Shown here: positions 55,244 to 63,585 of the stretch, piece by piece
How positions within the stretch are numbered: position 1 is the first letter of the stretch
How the letters are laid out: each line of letters begins with the position of its first letter
Source: F23-D06 sp045600525
GTDB taxonomy: Bacteria; Bacteroidota; Bacteroidia; Bacteroidales; WCHB1-69
Assembly: GCA_045600525.1 (NCBI GenBank)
Contig: JAZRYC010000046.1
Span: 1-64,000, forward strand
DNA: 64,000 bases
Reading direction: 5' to 3'
Notes under the pieces: model-generated
Told to the model about the DNA's origin: nothing
The model's input: only the letters and a program-made list of their open reading frames with translations
Database searches by the model: none
Position numbers and translations under genes: made by a program

Positions 55244-55726
55244 TTAATATTTCTTGTACATACGTTCGGTGATGTCTGTCAATTCATCTCCTTCTACGCG
55301 GTAGAGGCGTTGGTTGGTGGTTTTAGATTTCAAACCTCCTTTTTCGGGAATGTATGGACCCAATTTGATGTAATTGAAAAAATCTTGTAAAGACGGTGTG
55401 CATACTGTCTCTACAATGGTGGGCAATTTATCGCGTCCAGAATACCAAGCGGTCTTCAAATGGGCGTGTCGTCGCACATGTTGCAGCAGTTGTAAAACAG
55501 TCTGTGGTTCTGCATCGCCACCCATCAGGCAAACACAAGTGATGAGTGATTTGTATTTGGAAATAAGGGAATCCAAGACCTCTTCGGTCAGCGGGTTGCC
55601 GATATCCTGCCACAGATGCGGACTATGGCAGCCATTGCAATGATTCGGACAGCCCGTAATGTTGATAGCCAGCGAAACCTCATCGGGGACTTCCTGGAAG
55701 ACAATGTCGTAATTATAATACTTCAT
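55244..55726 (-). CDS. nrdG: Anaerobic ribonucleotide reductase activating protein
   Basis: Radical-SAM activase that puts the glycyl radical on NrdD. The cluster cysteines are Cys26, Cys30 and Cys33 in TGCPNHCNGCHSPHLW. The 160 residues and LMGGDAEPQTVLQLL (the SAM-contacting GGD/E motif, about 68-82) are standard. It overlaps nrdD by 14 bases, ensuring coupled expression, and is under the same cobalamin riboswitch. Confidence 0.96.
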   Translation of the reverse strand: MKYYNYDIVFQEVPDEVSLAINITGCPNHCNGCHSPHLWQDIGNPLTEEVLDSLISKYKSLITCVCLMGGDAEPQTVLQLLQHVRRHAHLKTAWYSGRDKLPTIVETVCTPSLQDFFNYIKLGPYIPEKGGLKSKTTNQRLYRVEGDELTDITERMYKKY

Positions 55727-57815
55727 GAGCGGCGTTGGCGTAATAACGGCGGTGTTCCTCCTCTTGGCGTGCTTCTGAGAAACTGCTTACTCGCTTCATG
55801 TAGCCGATGACGCGTGTCATATAATCTATGTCTTTGCTATGGCAGTGCGGACATTCTTTGAGATAACGTTTGTCGATATGTCCACATTCGTTGCAGATGG
55901 TATTGGGGATGTTGAAAGTGAAGTAATTACACCCTTCAACGGCGGCCACACGAAGTAATTGGCGATATTGTTCTTGGCTAAGATGTTCCTCTAAATTAAG
56001 ATGTAGGGCGGAACCTCCAGTGAGATGTGTAATGTATTTCCTACCGTGCAGGCGGAACTTGTCAAGGACATTAATATTAGGATCCTCAACAATGTAGAAA
56101 TAACTGTTGTAGCAGTCACGAGAGACATGATATCCGTCTTCGCGGTCCCATTTAGCATGTTTTACCCCCACATTTTCAGCAGGAATCATTTCGCAGTTGA
56201 AAAGAAGGTCTTTGCTTCTGTAACGTTTGTTGTATTGTTCGATCAAGCCAAGAATTTCTTCTACGAATGCTTGGTATTTGGGATTGTCGTTAATGGGGAT
56301 GTTAAGATATTCGGCGGCTTCCACCAGGCCATTGATACCGATGGTCAGGTATTGTCTGGACATAGCGATATAGCCGGCATCAAACAGAGGTAGCATGCCT
56401 TTGTCGAGCAGATATCTGAGGTTCTCGTTATAGCAAATCTGCACTTTGTGGGTTAAATCCACCAATTCTTCCAAGAACTGCATATAGGGAATGTTGTTCT
56501 TGTTGGCATATTGGATGCAGCGATTGAGGTTTATGGTGAGCACGCTTTTGGAACCCGTTGATACACCGCCGGCGCCAAGGGTATAGCTAAATCCGTTGTC
56601 TTGGATTTCATTACGCAGGCGGCAGCAGCTGCTGAGTGAATCTGCGTTGTCGCTGAGGTATGTGAAGAAGGAATGTCCAGCGGCATACATCTCGGCTGTG
56701 AAGTCGGCATATTCCTGATCCAACACGTCACCATCCTTAGACAGCAAGGCCATTGTTTCCACAGGGAAGGTGAGTATGGCGCGGGTACGTTCCTGATTGA
56801 ACCAGCGCATGAAGCGTTTTTGTAGCCAGCTCAGAGAATTCCAGTCGGGTTGGCTGCCGTCAGGGAAATAGAAGTTGCCAAACAGGCTTTGAAAATAAAA
56901 TTTATCGTAGTAGGCGATATTCCAGAACACAGATTGGAAGTTCCTGGCTCCGGAAGGTTGGTTGATTGTGTAAACAACCTGTTCGAAACAGTCGGTAATG
57001 ACTTTGTCGATGGTGCGTTGCTTTAAAGAGAGATCCACTATTTTGTCGGCGTGAAGATAATAGTCGGAGCCATATTCTAAGCCGATGAAGTAGTTCATAT
57101 ACATCAGGAATTCTGGTGTGGCGCAGGCACCACTGAGCATACTGGACACCATGAACACCATGTTGATGAATCCGCCGCAGAAGGATTTGAGGTTGGTGGG
57201 GCGGGATGCATTGCCACCGATGCTTTGAGTACCATTCAGCAGCCAGGGGTACATGGTTACGCTGGCGCAGTAGTTGGCGATGCTGGTTTCGTCATTCTTA
57301 TAGATAAAGTGATTGTTAAGATAGAATAGGTATTTGTCGGATAGTTCTTTGCCATAGAGGTCTTTAATACGGTCGCAGAGCATCCTGCGGTTGAGGCGGA
57401 TGAAACTGGATTTTGGCAATTCGCCAATAAGGGTGGCAATGTTCTTTCGTTCCACATTGGCGTTGGCGTCGTATTTGCTTCCTGTGGCTGCGTTGCGGGC
57501 GTTGCAGTAATTGATGAGAAAGTCCATCTTATCCTTTACCTCGCGGTCCTCATAATGTTTTTGACGGTATAGGATGTAGGCTTTGGCCACTTCGTAGTAA
57601 CGTTCGGCCATCAGTGACTTTTCCACTTGGTTTTGGATGTCTTCCACCGCGATGCCATCGTATATGTTGAGTCGGCTGAGAATGTTGATCATGGCATCCT
57701 GAGAGGCAAAACCGCCTACGGAAATAAAGGCCTTGGCAATGGCGTTTCTAATTTTATCCATGGAAAACGGCTCACGTTTTCCGTTTCTTTTGATGATGTA
57801 GATGTCTTCAATCAT
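55713..57815 (-). CDS. nrdD: Anaerobic (class III) ribonucleoside-triphosphate reductase
   Basis: Makes dNTPs without oxygen or B12. The 700-residue protein starts with an ATP-cone allosteric domain (IKRNGKREPFSMDKIRNAIAKA, 8-29). The glycyl radical site is Gly671 in TRVIGYMKR. Just before it is the structural zinc site, Cys641, Cys644, Cys655 and Cys658 (CNEC, CPHC). A candidate thiyl cysteine lies in SGACATPEFLMYMNYFIG. The leader RNA holds a cobalamin riboswitch, so expression should fall when B12 is plentiful. A class I or II RNR must exist elsewhere for that logic to work, but none is in this window. Confidence 0.97.
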   Translation of the reverse strand: MIEDIYIIKRNGKREPFSMDKIRNAIAKAFISVGGFASQDAMINILSRLNIYDGIAVEDIQNQVEKSLMAERYYEVAKAYILYRQKHYEDREVKDKMDFLINYCNARNAATGSKYDANANVERKNIATLIGELPKSSFIRLNRRMLCDRIKDLYGKELSDKYLFYLNNHFIYKNDETSIANYCASVTMYPWLLNGTQSIGGNASRPTNLKSFCGGFINMVFMVSSMLSGACATPEFLMYMNYFIGLEYGSDYYLHADKIVDLSLKQRTIDKVITDCFEQVVYTINQPSGARNFQSVFWNIAYYDKFYFQSLFGNFYFPDGSQPDWNSLSWLQKRFMRWFNQERTRAILTFPVETMALLSKDGDVLDQEYADFTAEMYAAGHSFFTYLSDNADSLSSCCRLRNEIQDNGFSYTLGAGGVSTGSKSVLTINLNRCIQYANKNNIPYMQFLEELVDLTHKVQICYNENLRYLLDKGMLPLFDAGYIAMSRQYLTIGINGLVEAAEYLNIPINDNPKYQAFVEEILGLIEQYNKRYRSKDLLFNCEMIPAENVGVKHAKWDREDGYHVSRDCYNSYFYIVEDPNINVLDKFRLHGRKYITHLTGGSALHLNLEEHLSQEQYRQLLRVAAVEGCNYFTFNIPNTICNECGHIDKRYLKECPHCHSKDIDYMTRVIGYMKRVSSFSEARQEEEHRRYYANAAHEVL

Positions 57816-57872
57816 AGTTCATGTTTGTTGTCAATTGTTTATTGAATGGCAACGTTCAGGTACACAAAATCC

Positions 57873-57903
57873 TTTCGGACAAGTATGCTTTTATCCCGAA
57901 AGC
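57873..57903 (-). promoter_or_regulatory. Hairpin between the riboswitch core and nrdD (possible expression platform)
   Basis: The minus strand forms CTTTCGG paired with CCGAAAG (7 bp) around a 17-base loop, directly after the cobalamin riboswitch core and about 57 bases before the nrdD start. It has no T-tract, so if regulatory it more likely acts on translation or through a loop-loop contact than as a terminator. Confidence 0.5.
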
Positions 57904-57904
57904 T

Positions 57905-58075
57905 ACATTTTGGAGATAGGCAGGTCTTCTGGCTTGTTTCTCGCAAAGACGCCTTCCCAACAAAAAGAATTTGTCAGTGGCCTAATGTCTATGCGAATGT
58001 AAAAACTTCACAGCTACGGGAATAGCTCCTGATTTTCACAGGATTCCCATTTAATCTATAGGAACCTATATCCGG
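57905..58075 (-). ncRNA. Cobalamin (B12) riboswitch upstream of nrdDG
   Basis: Read on the minus strand, the landmarks of the cobalamin aptamer appear in order: GGTTCCTATAG, then AATGGGAATCCTGTG, AATCAGGAGCTATTCCCG, the GCCACTG B12 box (about 57972-57981), TGGGAAGGC, and the 3' AAGCCAGAAGACCTGCC (about 57918-57934). Spacing and order fit the AdoCbl class. The promoter at 58079-58086 would start the RNA at its 5' edge, and the first downstream gene on this strand is nrdD. Confidence 0.93.
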
Positions 58076-58078
58076 CGA

Positions 58079-58086
58079 CAAAAATA
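58079..58086 (-). promoter_or_regulatory. Promoter of the riboswitch-nrdDG transcript (TATTTTTG-TCGCC)
   Basis: Minus-strand TATTTTTG followed by TCGCC. The initiation point predicted from it coincides with the 5' end of the cobalamin aptamer. A TTTG about 24 bases further upstream (58110-58113) is a possible -33 element. Confidence 0.75.
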
Positions 58087-58196
58087 GAATTATTTCATCA
58101 TACGCTTATCAAAGTCGTCTTCCATTTTATAAACAACTTTATCCGTTTATTTAGAATGGAAAATGAAATTTGTCGCTGTCAATGTTGATAAAATTA

Positions 58197-58238
58197 TCAA
58201 CGTCCAAGTTAGGCTTCATTGTATAACTTGGACGTTGA
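58197..58238 (-). terminator. Hairpin terminator of the C69 dipeptidase gene
   Basis: Perfect 15-bp inverted repeat (58197-58211 with 58224-58238) around a 12-base loop, 33 bases after the stop. A second small palindrome, TTGATAA-AA-TTATCAA (58185-58200), overlaps its foot. The T content after the stem is modest. Confidence 0.7.
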
Positions 58239-58271
58239 TGAGACGAGGGAGAAACTTTTGGGAAAAGATTG

Positions 58272-59873
58272 TTAGAAGCCTGTCCAGAATTGTTCCCACA
58301 TTTTGCCTTCCATTTCCTGCCATGTCTGTCGTGTGGCACCGGCGAAATCCGAGGTATATTGGTTCAGTTTGGTTTGCGCCTCTTCCTTCTTGTTTGCATT
58401 CAACAGGTCAATCACTTGTTTCTCAAGGGCGGGAAGTTCTTGGAAAGCCTTGTCTTCGTATCTTTTAATGTTATTGTAGAACATTTGTTTGGTGAGTCCC
58501 CATTTAACTTGGCCGAGTTTGTTGGCTTTGCGGTAGTGCCATAAAGCAGCTTTTTCATTGTAACGGAAATGTCCGCAAATGTCGAATCCAGCCGGCATTT
58601 TAGTGGCACCTGCATAAATGGGGATGCGCGGACTTTGGCCGGGATTTTCAAATGAGAACCAGCAGAGAGCCCCAACCTCGTCGGGCAGCCAGTCGCGGCA
58701 TTGCGTGATAAAGGAATAGGAGCACCACGACATGGCTACGCCACGGTAGAAGGTCACGGTGCCGGGTTTGAGCATGTTGTACATGGCACGTTCGTTGCCA
58801 TCCATCCATGGGTTGGCGTTGGGGCATACGACGGTATCAGTGACAATTTCTCCGTCCACTCTTCGTTTACGGGGATAGAGTAGGTTCTGGGTTTGGTCAA
58901 GTTCAGGGGAGCCCTCGTAGTTGGCACGGAAGAGTTCCATTACCTTGCGTACATCGACTTTTTCATCTGGTTTGACAGAGAATGGCAGTTCGTCGGCATC
59001 CATTGATAGATGCATGGAGGGAGCTAACTCATTGAAAATATACCATTCGCGTTCTTTGAAGTTTTTGTTTCCGCTATAGGAAGAGGGGAATGCCTTCCAC
59101 CAGACAAAGTCGCCTTGGCCGTCCCATAGTCCATATTTCTTCGCAACTTTTTCAATATTGTCGGAAGCCATGAAGAAGTCTTTGTTTTTGCGGTCGATTT
59201 TGCCGATGCGGGCCACATTGCAGCTTACAGCCACATGGTCGTCAGGAACGCGTTGCGCCACCCAGATGCCTCCGATATGGTCAGGTCCTTCGCCCAGGAT
59301 TTCAAATTGCCACACTTCTTTTTTGTCGGCAATGGTGAGACATTCGCCGCCGTCGCCATAGCCGTATTGGGCTACGAGTTCGCCTATGAGGCGGATAGCG
59401 TCGCGGGCGTTGTCACAACGTTGTAATACGATGCGCTCAAGTTCTTCTATGAGGAACATTCCCTTTTCATTCATCAGGGTGTCGGGTCCGGAGAAAGTAC
59501 TTTCGCCAATGGCTAACTGCTTTTCGTTGAGACATGGGTATGCCGTGTTTAGGTAGGCGTAGGTGTGTGCGGCTTCTGGAATTTCGCCAGCCAAGGTCAT
59601 TCCTTCCATGCTTTTGGGGGTCTCGGTGTGCATGGTGCCTTTATATACTTTGTGCATTTCTTCCTCTTTATGGTCGGCGGCGGGTTCCATGGTAACCCAT
59701 GTGCGGTATTTGCTGTCGCAGGTATGGGAGGTTATGACGGAGCCGTCGGTGCTGGCATTGCGTCCTACCATGATGGAGGTGCAGTTTGCCCCCACGAGTT
59801 CTATTTCCTGACCATAGGAGAGTAAGGCCAGTATGCTGAAACATACAATGAAAAGTGAAATTTTGATTTTCAT
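58272..59873 (-). CDS. C69-family dipeptidase (PepD-like)
   Basis: Exported Ntn-hydrolase dipeptidase of 533 residues. The signal peptide is followed by the nucleophile Cys31 in GANCTSIMVGRNASTDGSVI, where family members undergo self-processing. Later motifs AIGESTF (about 122-128), GGECLTIADKKEVWQFEILG (about 186-205) and CNVARIGKID fit the family. It likely cleaves dipeptides in the periplasm or outside the cell, feeding peptide use. It lies 43 bases after the CoA-disulfide reductase gene and may be cotranscribed with it. Confidence 0.93.
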   Translation of the reverse strand: MKIKISLFIVCFSILALLSYGQEIELVGANCTSIMVGRNASTDGSVITSHTCDSKYRTWVTMEPAADHKEEEMHKVYKGTMHTETPKSMEGMTLAGEIPEAAHTYAYLNTAYPCLNEKQLAIGESTFSGPDTLMNEKGMFLIEELERIVLQRCDNARDAIRLIGELVAQYGYGDGGECLTIADKKEVWQFEILGEGPDHIGGIWVAQRVPDDHVAVSCNVARIGKIDRKNKDFFMASDNIEKVAKKYGLWDGQGDFVWWKAFPSSYSGNKNFKEREWYIFNELAPSMHLSMDADELPFSVKPDEKVDVRKVMELFRANYEGSPELDQTQNLLYPRKRRVDGEIVTDTVVCPNANPWMDGNERAMYNMLKPGTVTFYRGVAMSWCSYSFITQCRDWLPDEVGALCWFSFENPGQSPRIPIYAGATKMPAGFDICGHFRYNEKAALWHYRKANKLGQVKWGLTKQMFYNNIKRYEDKAFQELPALEKQVIDLLNANKKEEAQTKLNQYTSDFAGATRQTWQEMEGKMWEQFWTGF

Positions 59874-59916
59874 ATTTGTAATTGTAAAAATGACTGATGA
59901 TTATGGTGATTGAATT

Positions 59917-61587
59917 TTATTGCAGGTGTTTTCCTATGAGTCTGTAAGTTTTCATGCCGCCGATGAGGTTATAGACTTCGTCAAAACCCGACTGCATGAG
60001 AATGCGAGAGGCAATATAGCCGCGTAGGCCGACTTCGCAGAAAACGATGGTTTTCTTTTCCGGGTCAATGTCTTCCAAAAATTCACGGAGCTCATCCACG
60101 GGGAAGTTTTCGGCACCTTTGATTGTGTCTTTTTTGAATTCTTCAATGGCACGAACGTCAATGAGGTTGATATCTTCGTTATGGTCCAAGATGTCATCCA
60201 ATTCATTGGCCTGGATGGGGTTCATGAGGTGTGCGAAGATGTTTTCGGCCACCATGCCGGCGAACATCACAGGGCTTTTGGCAGAGCCAAAGGGCGGGGC
60301 GTAGGCGTGCTCGCTGTTCACAAGGTCGAAAATGGATCCCTGGTGTTTGAGTAGCAGGGAGATGATGTCGATTTGCTTATCCACGTTTTTTGTACCTACA
60401 GCCTGAGCGCCGAGAATGAGTCCGGTTTCAGGGGAAAAATTGAGCTTTAGATGAATGGGGCTGCCTCCGGGATAGTACGTGGCATGGGCGGCGGGGTGTG
60501 TGATAATGGTTTGATAGGGAATGCCGGCTTTGTGAAGGGCATTTTCGTTCAAACCCGTACTGGCAGCGGTCAGTTGGAATATTTTGGCGATGGCGGTGGT
60601 GACGGATCCCTGGTATTTCACACTTTCAGGGTAAACCATGTTCATGGCGGCGATACGGGCCTGTAGGTTGGCCGGTCCTGCGAGGAAATTGCAGTAGGGT
60701 TGGCCGGTAATGGGATGTGGGAACTCAATGGCGTCGCCGACGGCGAAGATGCATTCGTCGGAGGTTTGAAGGTATTCGTTTACGCAGATACCCTTGGCTT
60801 CACCAATGGTCAGTCCGGCCGCTGCGGCCAACTGGGTGTTGGGGCGTACACCGATGCTGAGAATGGCAAGGTCGCAGGCCAGTTCGGAGTTGTCTTCAAG
60901 TTTTACGACGAGTTTGTCGTTGTTGCTTTGGAAGGCAGCCAGTCCATTATGGGTGATAACTTTTACCCCTTGTTCGATGAGGTGTTGTTGCACAATGGCG
61001 GCCATTGGCCAATCTAGTGGAGTAAGCACGTGCTCAGCCTTTTCCACGATAGTGACATGATATCCGATTTGATGCAGATTCTCTGCCATCTCCAGTCCGA
61101 TGAAGCCGCCACCGATGATGACGGCTTGGCTGTTGTTGCCTTTAATATCAGCGGCTTGTGCTTTGATACGGTCGCAGTCGTTGACATTGCGCAGGGTGAA
61201 AATATTGGGAAGACCGATGCCTGGGACGGCTGGTATGATGGGTTCGGCACCGGGAGAGAGCAATAGGATGTCGTAGTTTTCCTCGTATTCTTTTCCGTTG
61301 CGCAGATTTTTCACACTTACGGTCTTGCGGTCTCTGTTGATGGAGGTAACTTCGTTGAGGGTGCGTACGTCCGCGTCGTACCGATTACCGAAGGAAACAG
61401 GTGTCTGAACAAAGAGTTTCTTTCGCTCCTCAATGGTGTTTCCAATGTAATAGGGTAGGCCGCAGTTGGCATAGGAAATGTATTCGCCCTTTTCAAGGAG
61501 GACAATTTCTGCGTCCTCGTTCAGTCTTTTGAGTCTGGCTGCGGCTGAAGCCCCTCCGGCCACACCGCCAATGATAACGTATTTCAT
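59917..61587 (-). CDS. CoA-disulfide reductase with C-terminal rhodanese domain
   Basis: FAD-dependent pyridine nucleotide-disulfide oxidoreductase of 556 residues. The FAD site GGVAGGASAAARLKRL is at 7-22 and the single redox cysteine is Cys42 in YANCGLPYYIG, the form that makes a mixed disulfide with CoA. The NAD(P)H site is in IIGGGFIGLEMAENL (about 156-170). Residues 460-556 are a rhodanese domain with Cys517 in FCEVGLRGY. Such fusions reduce CoA disulfide, persulfide or polysulfide. It belongs to the Npsr/CoADR group; the physiological substrate cannot be chosen from sequence. Confidence 0.92.
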   Translation of the reverse strand: MKYVIIGGVAGGASAAARLKRLNEDAEIVLLEKGEYISYANCGLPYYIGNTIEERKKLFVQTPVSFGNRYDADVRTLNEVTSINRDRKTVSVKNLRNGKEYEENYDILLLSPGAEPIIPAVPGIGLPNIFTLRNVNDCDRIKAQAADIKGNNSQAVIIGGGFIGLEMAENLHQIGYHVTIVEKAEHVLTPLDWPMAAIVQQHLIEQGVKVITHNGLAAFQSNNDKLVVKLEDNSELACDLAILSIGVRPNTQLAAAAGLTIGEAKGICVNEYLQTSDECIFAVGDAIEFPHPITGQPYCNFLAGPANLQARIAAMNMVYPESVKYQGSVTTAIAKIFQLTAASTGLNENALHKAGIPYQTIITHPAAHATYYPGGSPIHLKLNFSPETGLILGAQAVGTKNVDKQIDIISLLLKHQGSIFDLVNSEHAYAPPFGSAKSPVMFAGMVAENIFAHLMNPIQANELDDILDHNEDINLIDVRAIEEFKKDTIKGAENFPVDELREFLEDIDPEKKTIVFCEVGLRGYIASRILMQSGFDEVYNLIGGMKTYRLIGKHLQ

Positions 61588-61609
61588 ATTTAAGGATGTT
61601 TTAGGTCGG

Positions 61610-61617
61610 CAAAAATA
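61610..61617 (-). promoter_or_regulatory. Promoter of the CoA-disulfide reductase gene (TATTTTTG-CCGACC)
   Basis: Minus-strand TATTTTTG followed by CCGACC, 22 bases before the start. Confidence 0.75.
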
Positions 61618-61662
61618 CGAATTTGTATTTGTTGAATAATACCCTCCTGCGGAAATTTTGTG

Positions 61663-61670
61663 TATGTTTG
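61663..61670 (+). promoter_or_regulatory. Promoter of the NIF3 gene (TATGTTTG)
   Basis: TATGTTTG followed by CAC, 21 bases before the ATG at 61692. It lies inside the longer open frame and so sets the start. Confidence 0.72.
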
Positions 61671-61691
61671 CACTTCATTAAAAATGAGATT

Positions 61692-62483
61692 ATGAAAATC
61701 AAGGAAGTAACAACTTTATTGGAAAATAGTTTTCCGTTGGAACTACAGGAGGATTTTGATAACTGTGGCGTACAATGTGGGGATGTGGAACAAGAAATCA
61801 CAGGAGCCCTGGTTTGTTTTGAAATGTCGGAAAGGGTTATTGATGAGGCTTTGTCGCAGCATGCCAATTTGGTGATATCCCATCATCCACTAATGCTGAA
61901 GAGGGGGATTTGCAAAATCGAGCCGACAAACAGGGTGGGTAAGGTGATTTGTAAGGCGCTCGCAAACAATATGGTGCTTTATTCCATGCATACCAATGTG
62001 GATAGTGGGGAAGGGGGCGGAAACGATGCTTTTGCCGAAAAGCTCGGACTGCACGATGTCCGTGTTTTGGTTCCCAGTGCGAATTTGGATCCACAACGAA
62101 ACGGACTCGGCCGCATTGGTCTGTTGCCAAAACCGATGCCAGTCCAAGAATTTCTTTGCTATATAAAGGAAAAAATGAGTTTGCAGGTGGTGCGTTATTA
62201 TGTCCGAACGGAGCGGATGATTGAGCGGGTTGCTGTTTGCGGCGGTGGCGGCGCTTCTTTTATTGATGATGCCGTAGCGGCGGGCGCAGACGCGTATGTT
62301 TCTGGTGATATTAAGTATCATGACTTCTTCAAAGCGGAGGACCACATGCTGGTAGCTGATATCGGCCATTATGAAGGTGAATACTTTATTAAGGAAATTA
62401 TTTATAAGGTACTTAAAGAAAATTTTACTACTTTTGCCGCCTCAATTTCTAAAATGGATAATTTAGAAGTTCTATATATTTAA
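61692..62483 (+). CDS. NIF3-like dinuclear metal center protein
   Basis: A 263-residue member of the NIF3/DUF34 family, the short form without the inserted PII-like domain. Metal ligands are seen in ISHHPLMLK (His60 and His61 region), YSMHTNVDS (about 99-107) and DIGHYEGEYF near the end (about 229-238). The frame is open further upstream, but the start at 61692 (MKIKEVTTLLE) fits homologues and the promoter. The pair with the zinc-ribbon gene 30 bases downstream is conserved in many bacteria. The biochemical role is debated. Confidence 0.9.
   Translation: MKIKEVTTLLENSFPLELQEDFDNCGVQCGDVEQEITGALVCFEMSERVIDEALSQHANLVISHHPLMLKRGICKIEPTNRVGKVICKALANNMVLYSMHTNVDSGEGGGNDAFAEKLGLHDVRVLVPSANLDPQRNGLGRIGLLPKPMPVQEFLCYIKEKMSLQVVRYYVRTERMIERVAVCGGGGASFIDDAVAAGADAYVSGDIKYHDFFKAEDHMLVADIGHYEGEYFIKEIIYKVLKENFTTFAASISKMDNLEVLYI
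62429..62436 (+). promoter_or_regulatory. Internal promoter for the zinc-ribbon gene (TACTTTTG-CCGCC)
   Basis: TACTTTTG followed by CCGCC inside the last codons of the NIF3 gene, 77 bases before the zinc-ribbon start. It matches the extended box seen elsewhere in the window. Confidence 0.6.
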
Positions 62484-62513
62484 ATATTTGATAATCAAGT
62501 AATTGAAAATATT

Positions 62514-63527
62514 ATGCCGAGAAAAAAAGTCACCGAAGAAGAGATTGCTGAACAAGTAGAAGAAACCGCAGCTCCAAAAGAAACGAAAAAATCATGCAAG
62601 GCCGCAAAGTCTGAGAAGGTTGAAAATGAGGAAAAGGTTAGTGCGAAGAAGGCTCCTTCCAAGAAAGAAGAGAAAGAGGCTCAGCCATCTGTTGTTTTGG
62701 ATGATGACGTAAAGGTGGAAAAGACTTCCGATGGCGTCATTGAGGTTAAGAAGCTTGAATCTAATCAGACGAATGCCGAGGAGATTTCCATTGAACAGAA
62801 ATTGCTTTCTTTGTATAACCTGCAACAAATATGTACAAAGATAGATGATATCCGTATGATTCGCGGTGAGCTTCCTGAAGAAATTCGCGACAATGAAGAT
62901 GAATGTGAAGGAAAGCGCACGAGAATTGCGAAATTCAACGATGAAATCACCAATTTGAAGTTGAAGATTTCTGCAGAAGGTACCAAAAAAGAAGAGGCTA
63001 TTGCTTCTATTAAGAAATATGAGGAACAGCAGAACAACGTTCGCAACAATCGTGAGTATGAATCCTTAAGCAAGGAAATAGAGTATCAGAATCTGGAAAT
63101 ACAGGTTTCAGAAAAGCATAAGGCCAAATACGAAGCCGAAATTGTAGATAAGGAGGCGTTGATTGCCGAAACACAGGTTAAGTTGGACGAGTTGGAGGAA
63201 GTGTTGAAACAGAAGAAGGCCGAGTTGGAAGTCATCGTTGCTGATACGGAAAAAGAGGAGATTGAATTGTTGGCACAGGCAGATGCGTTGAAGGCCAAAG
63301 TTGACCAGCGTCTCCTCACTGCTTTTGAAAGAATCCGTAAAAGTGCGCACAATGGTTTGGCTATCGTTAAAATCGAGCGTGATGCCTGTGGTGGTTGTTT
63401 CAGTAAGATTCCGCCGCAACGCCAATTGGATATTGCCCTTCACAAGAAGATTATTGTTTGTGAGGCTTGTGGACGTATCTTCATTGACGACAAATTGGTG
63501 CACAGCCAAGAACAGGAAGAGAACTAA
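62514..63527 (+). CDS. Coiled-coil protein with C4-type zinc ribbon
   Basis: A 337-residue protein. The first 90 residues are a Lys/Glu-rich disordered extension; residues about 95-280 form a long coiled coil; the end is a C4 zinc ribbon with Cys292, Cys295, Cys316 and Cys319 (CGGC and CEAC). Homologues of this family (zf-RING_7/CdsZ type) have been implicated in ribosome or RNA handling. Its pairing with NIF3 is common. The long charged N-terminal extension is unlike the roughly 250-residue standard form. Confidence 0.88.
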   Translation: MPRKKVTEEEIAEQVEETAAPKETKKSCKAAKSEKVENEEKVSAKKAPSKKEEKEAQPSVVLDDDVKVEKTSDGVIEVKKLESNQTNAEEISIEQKLLSLYNLQQICTKIDDIRMIRGELPEEIRDNEDECEGKRTRIAKFNDEITNLKLKISAEGTKKEEAIASIKKYEEQQNNVRNNREYESLSKEIEYQNLEIQVSEKHKAKYEAEIVDKEALIAETQVKLDELEEVLKQKKAELEVIVADTEKEEIELLAQADALKAKVDQRLLTAFERIRKSAHNGLAIVKIERDACGGCFSKIPPQRQLDIALHKKIIVCEACGRIFIDDKLVHSQEQEEN

Positions 63528-63546
63528 AATACAAATTGTGGATAAA

Positions 63547-63585
63547 AAATAAAGGGACTTTTGCAAAAAAGTCCCTTTATTTTTA
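63547..63585. terminator. Bidirectional terminator
   Basis: A 16-bp stem with core AAAGGGACTTTT and AAAAGTCCCTTT, loop GCAA, with T-rich flanks on both strands. It separates the convergent zinc-ribbon and LutA-like genes and would serve both. Confidence 0.88.

Noticed and set aside
57816..58271. The riboswitch as a control of the C69 dipeptidase or of plus-strand ORFs there
   Set aside because: The aptamer reads on the minus strand and lies downstream of the C69 stop, so only nrdDG follows it. The small plus-strand frames at 58163-58544 are antisense to the dipeptidase gene.
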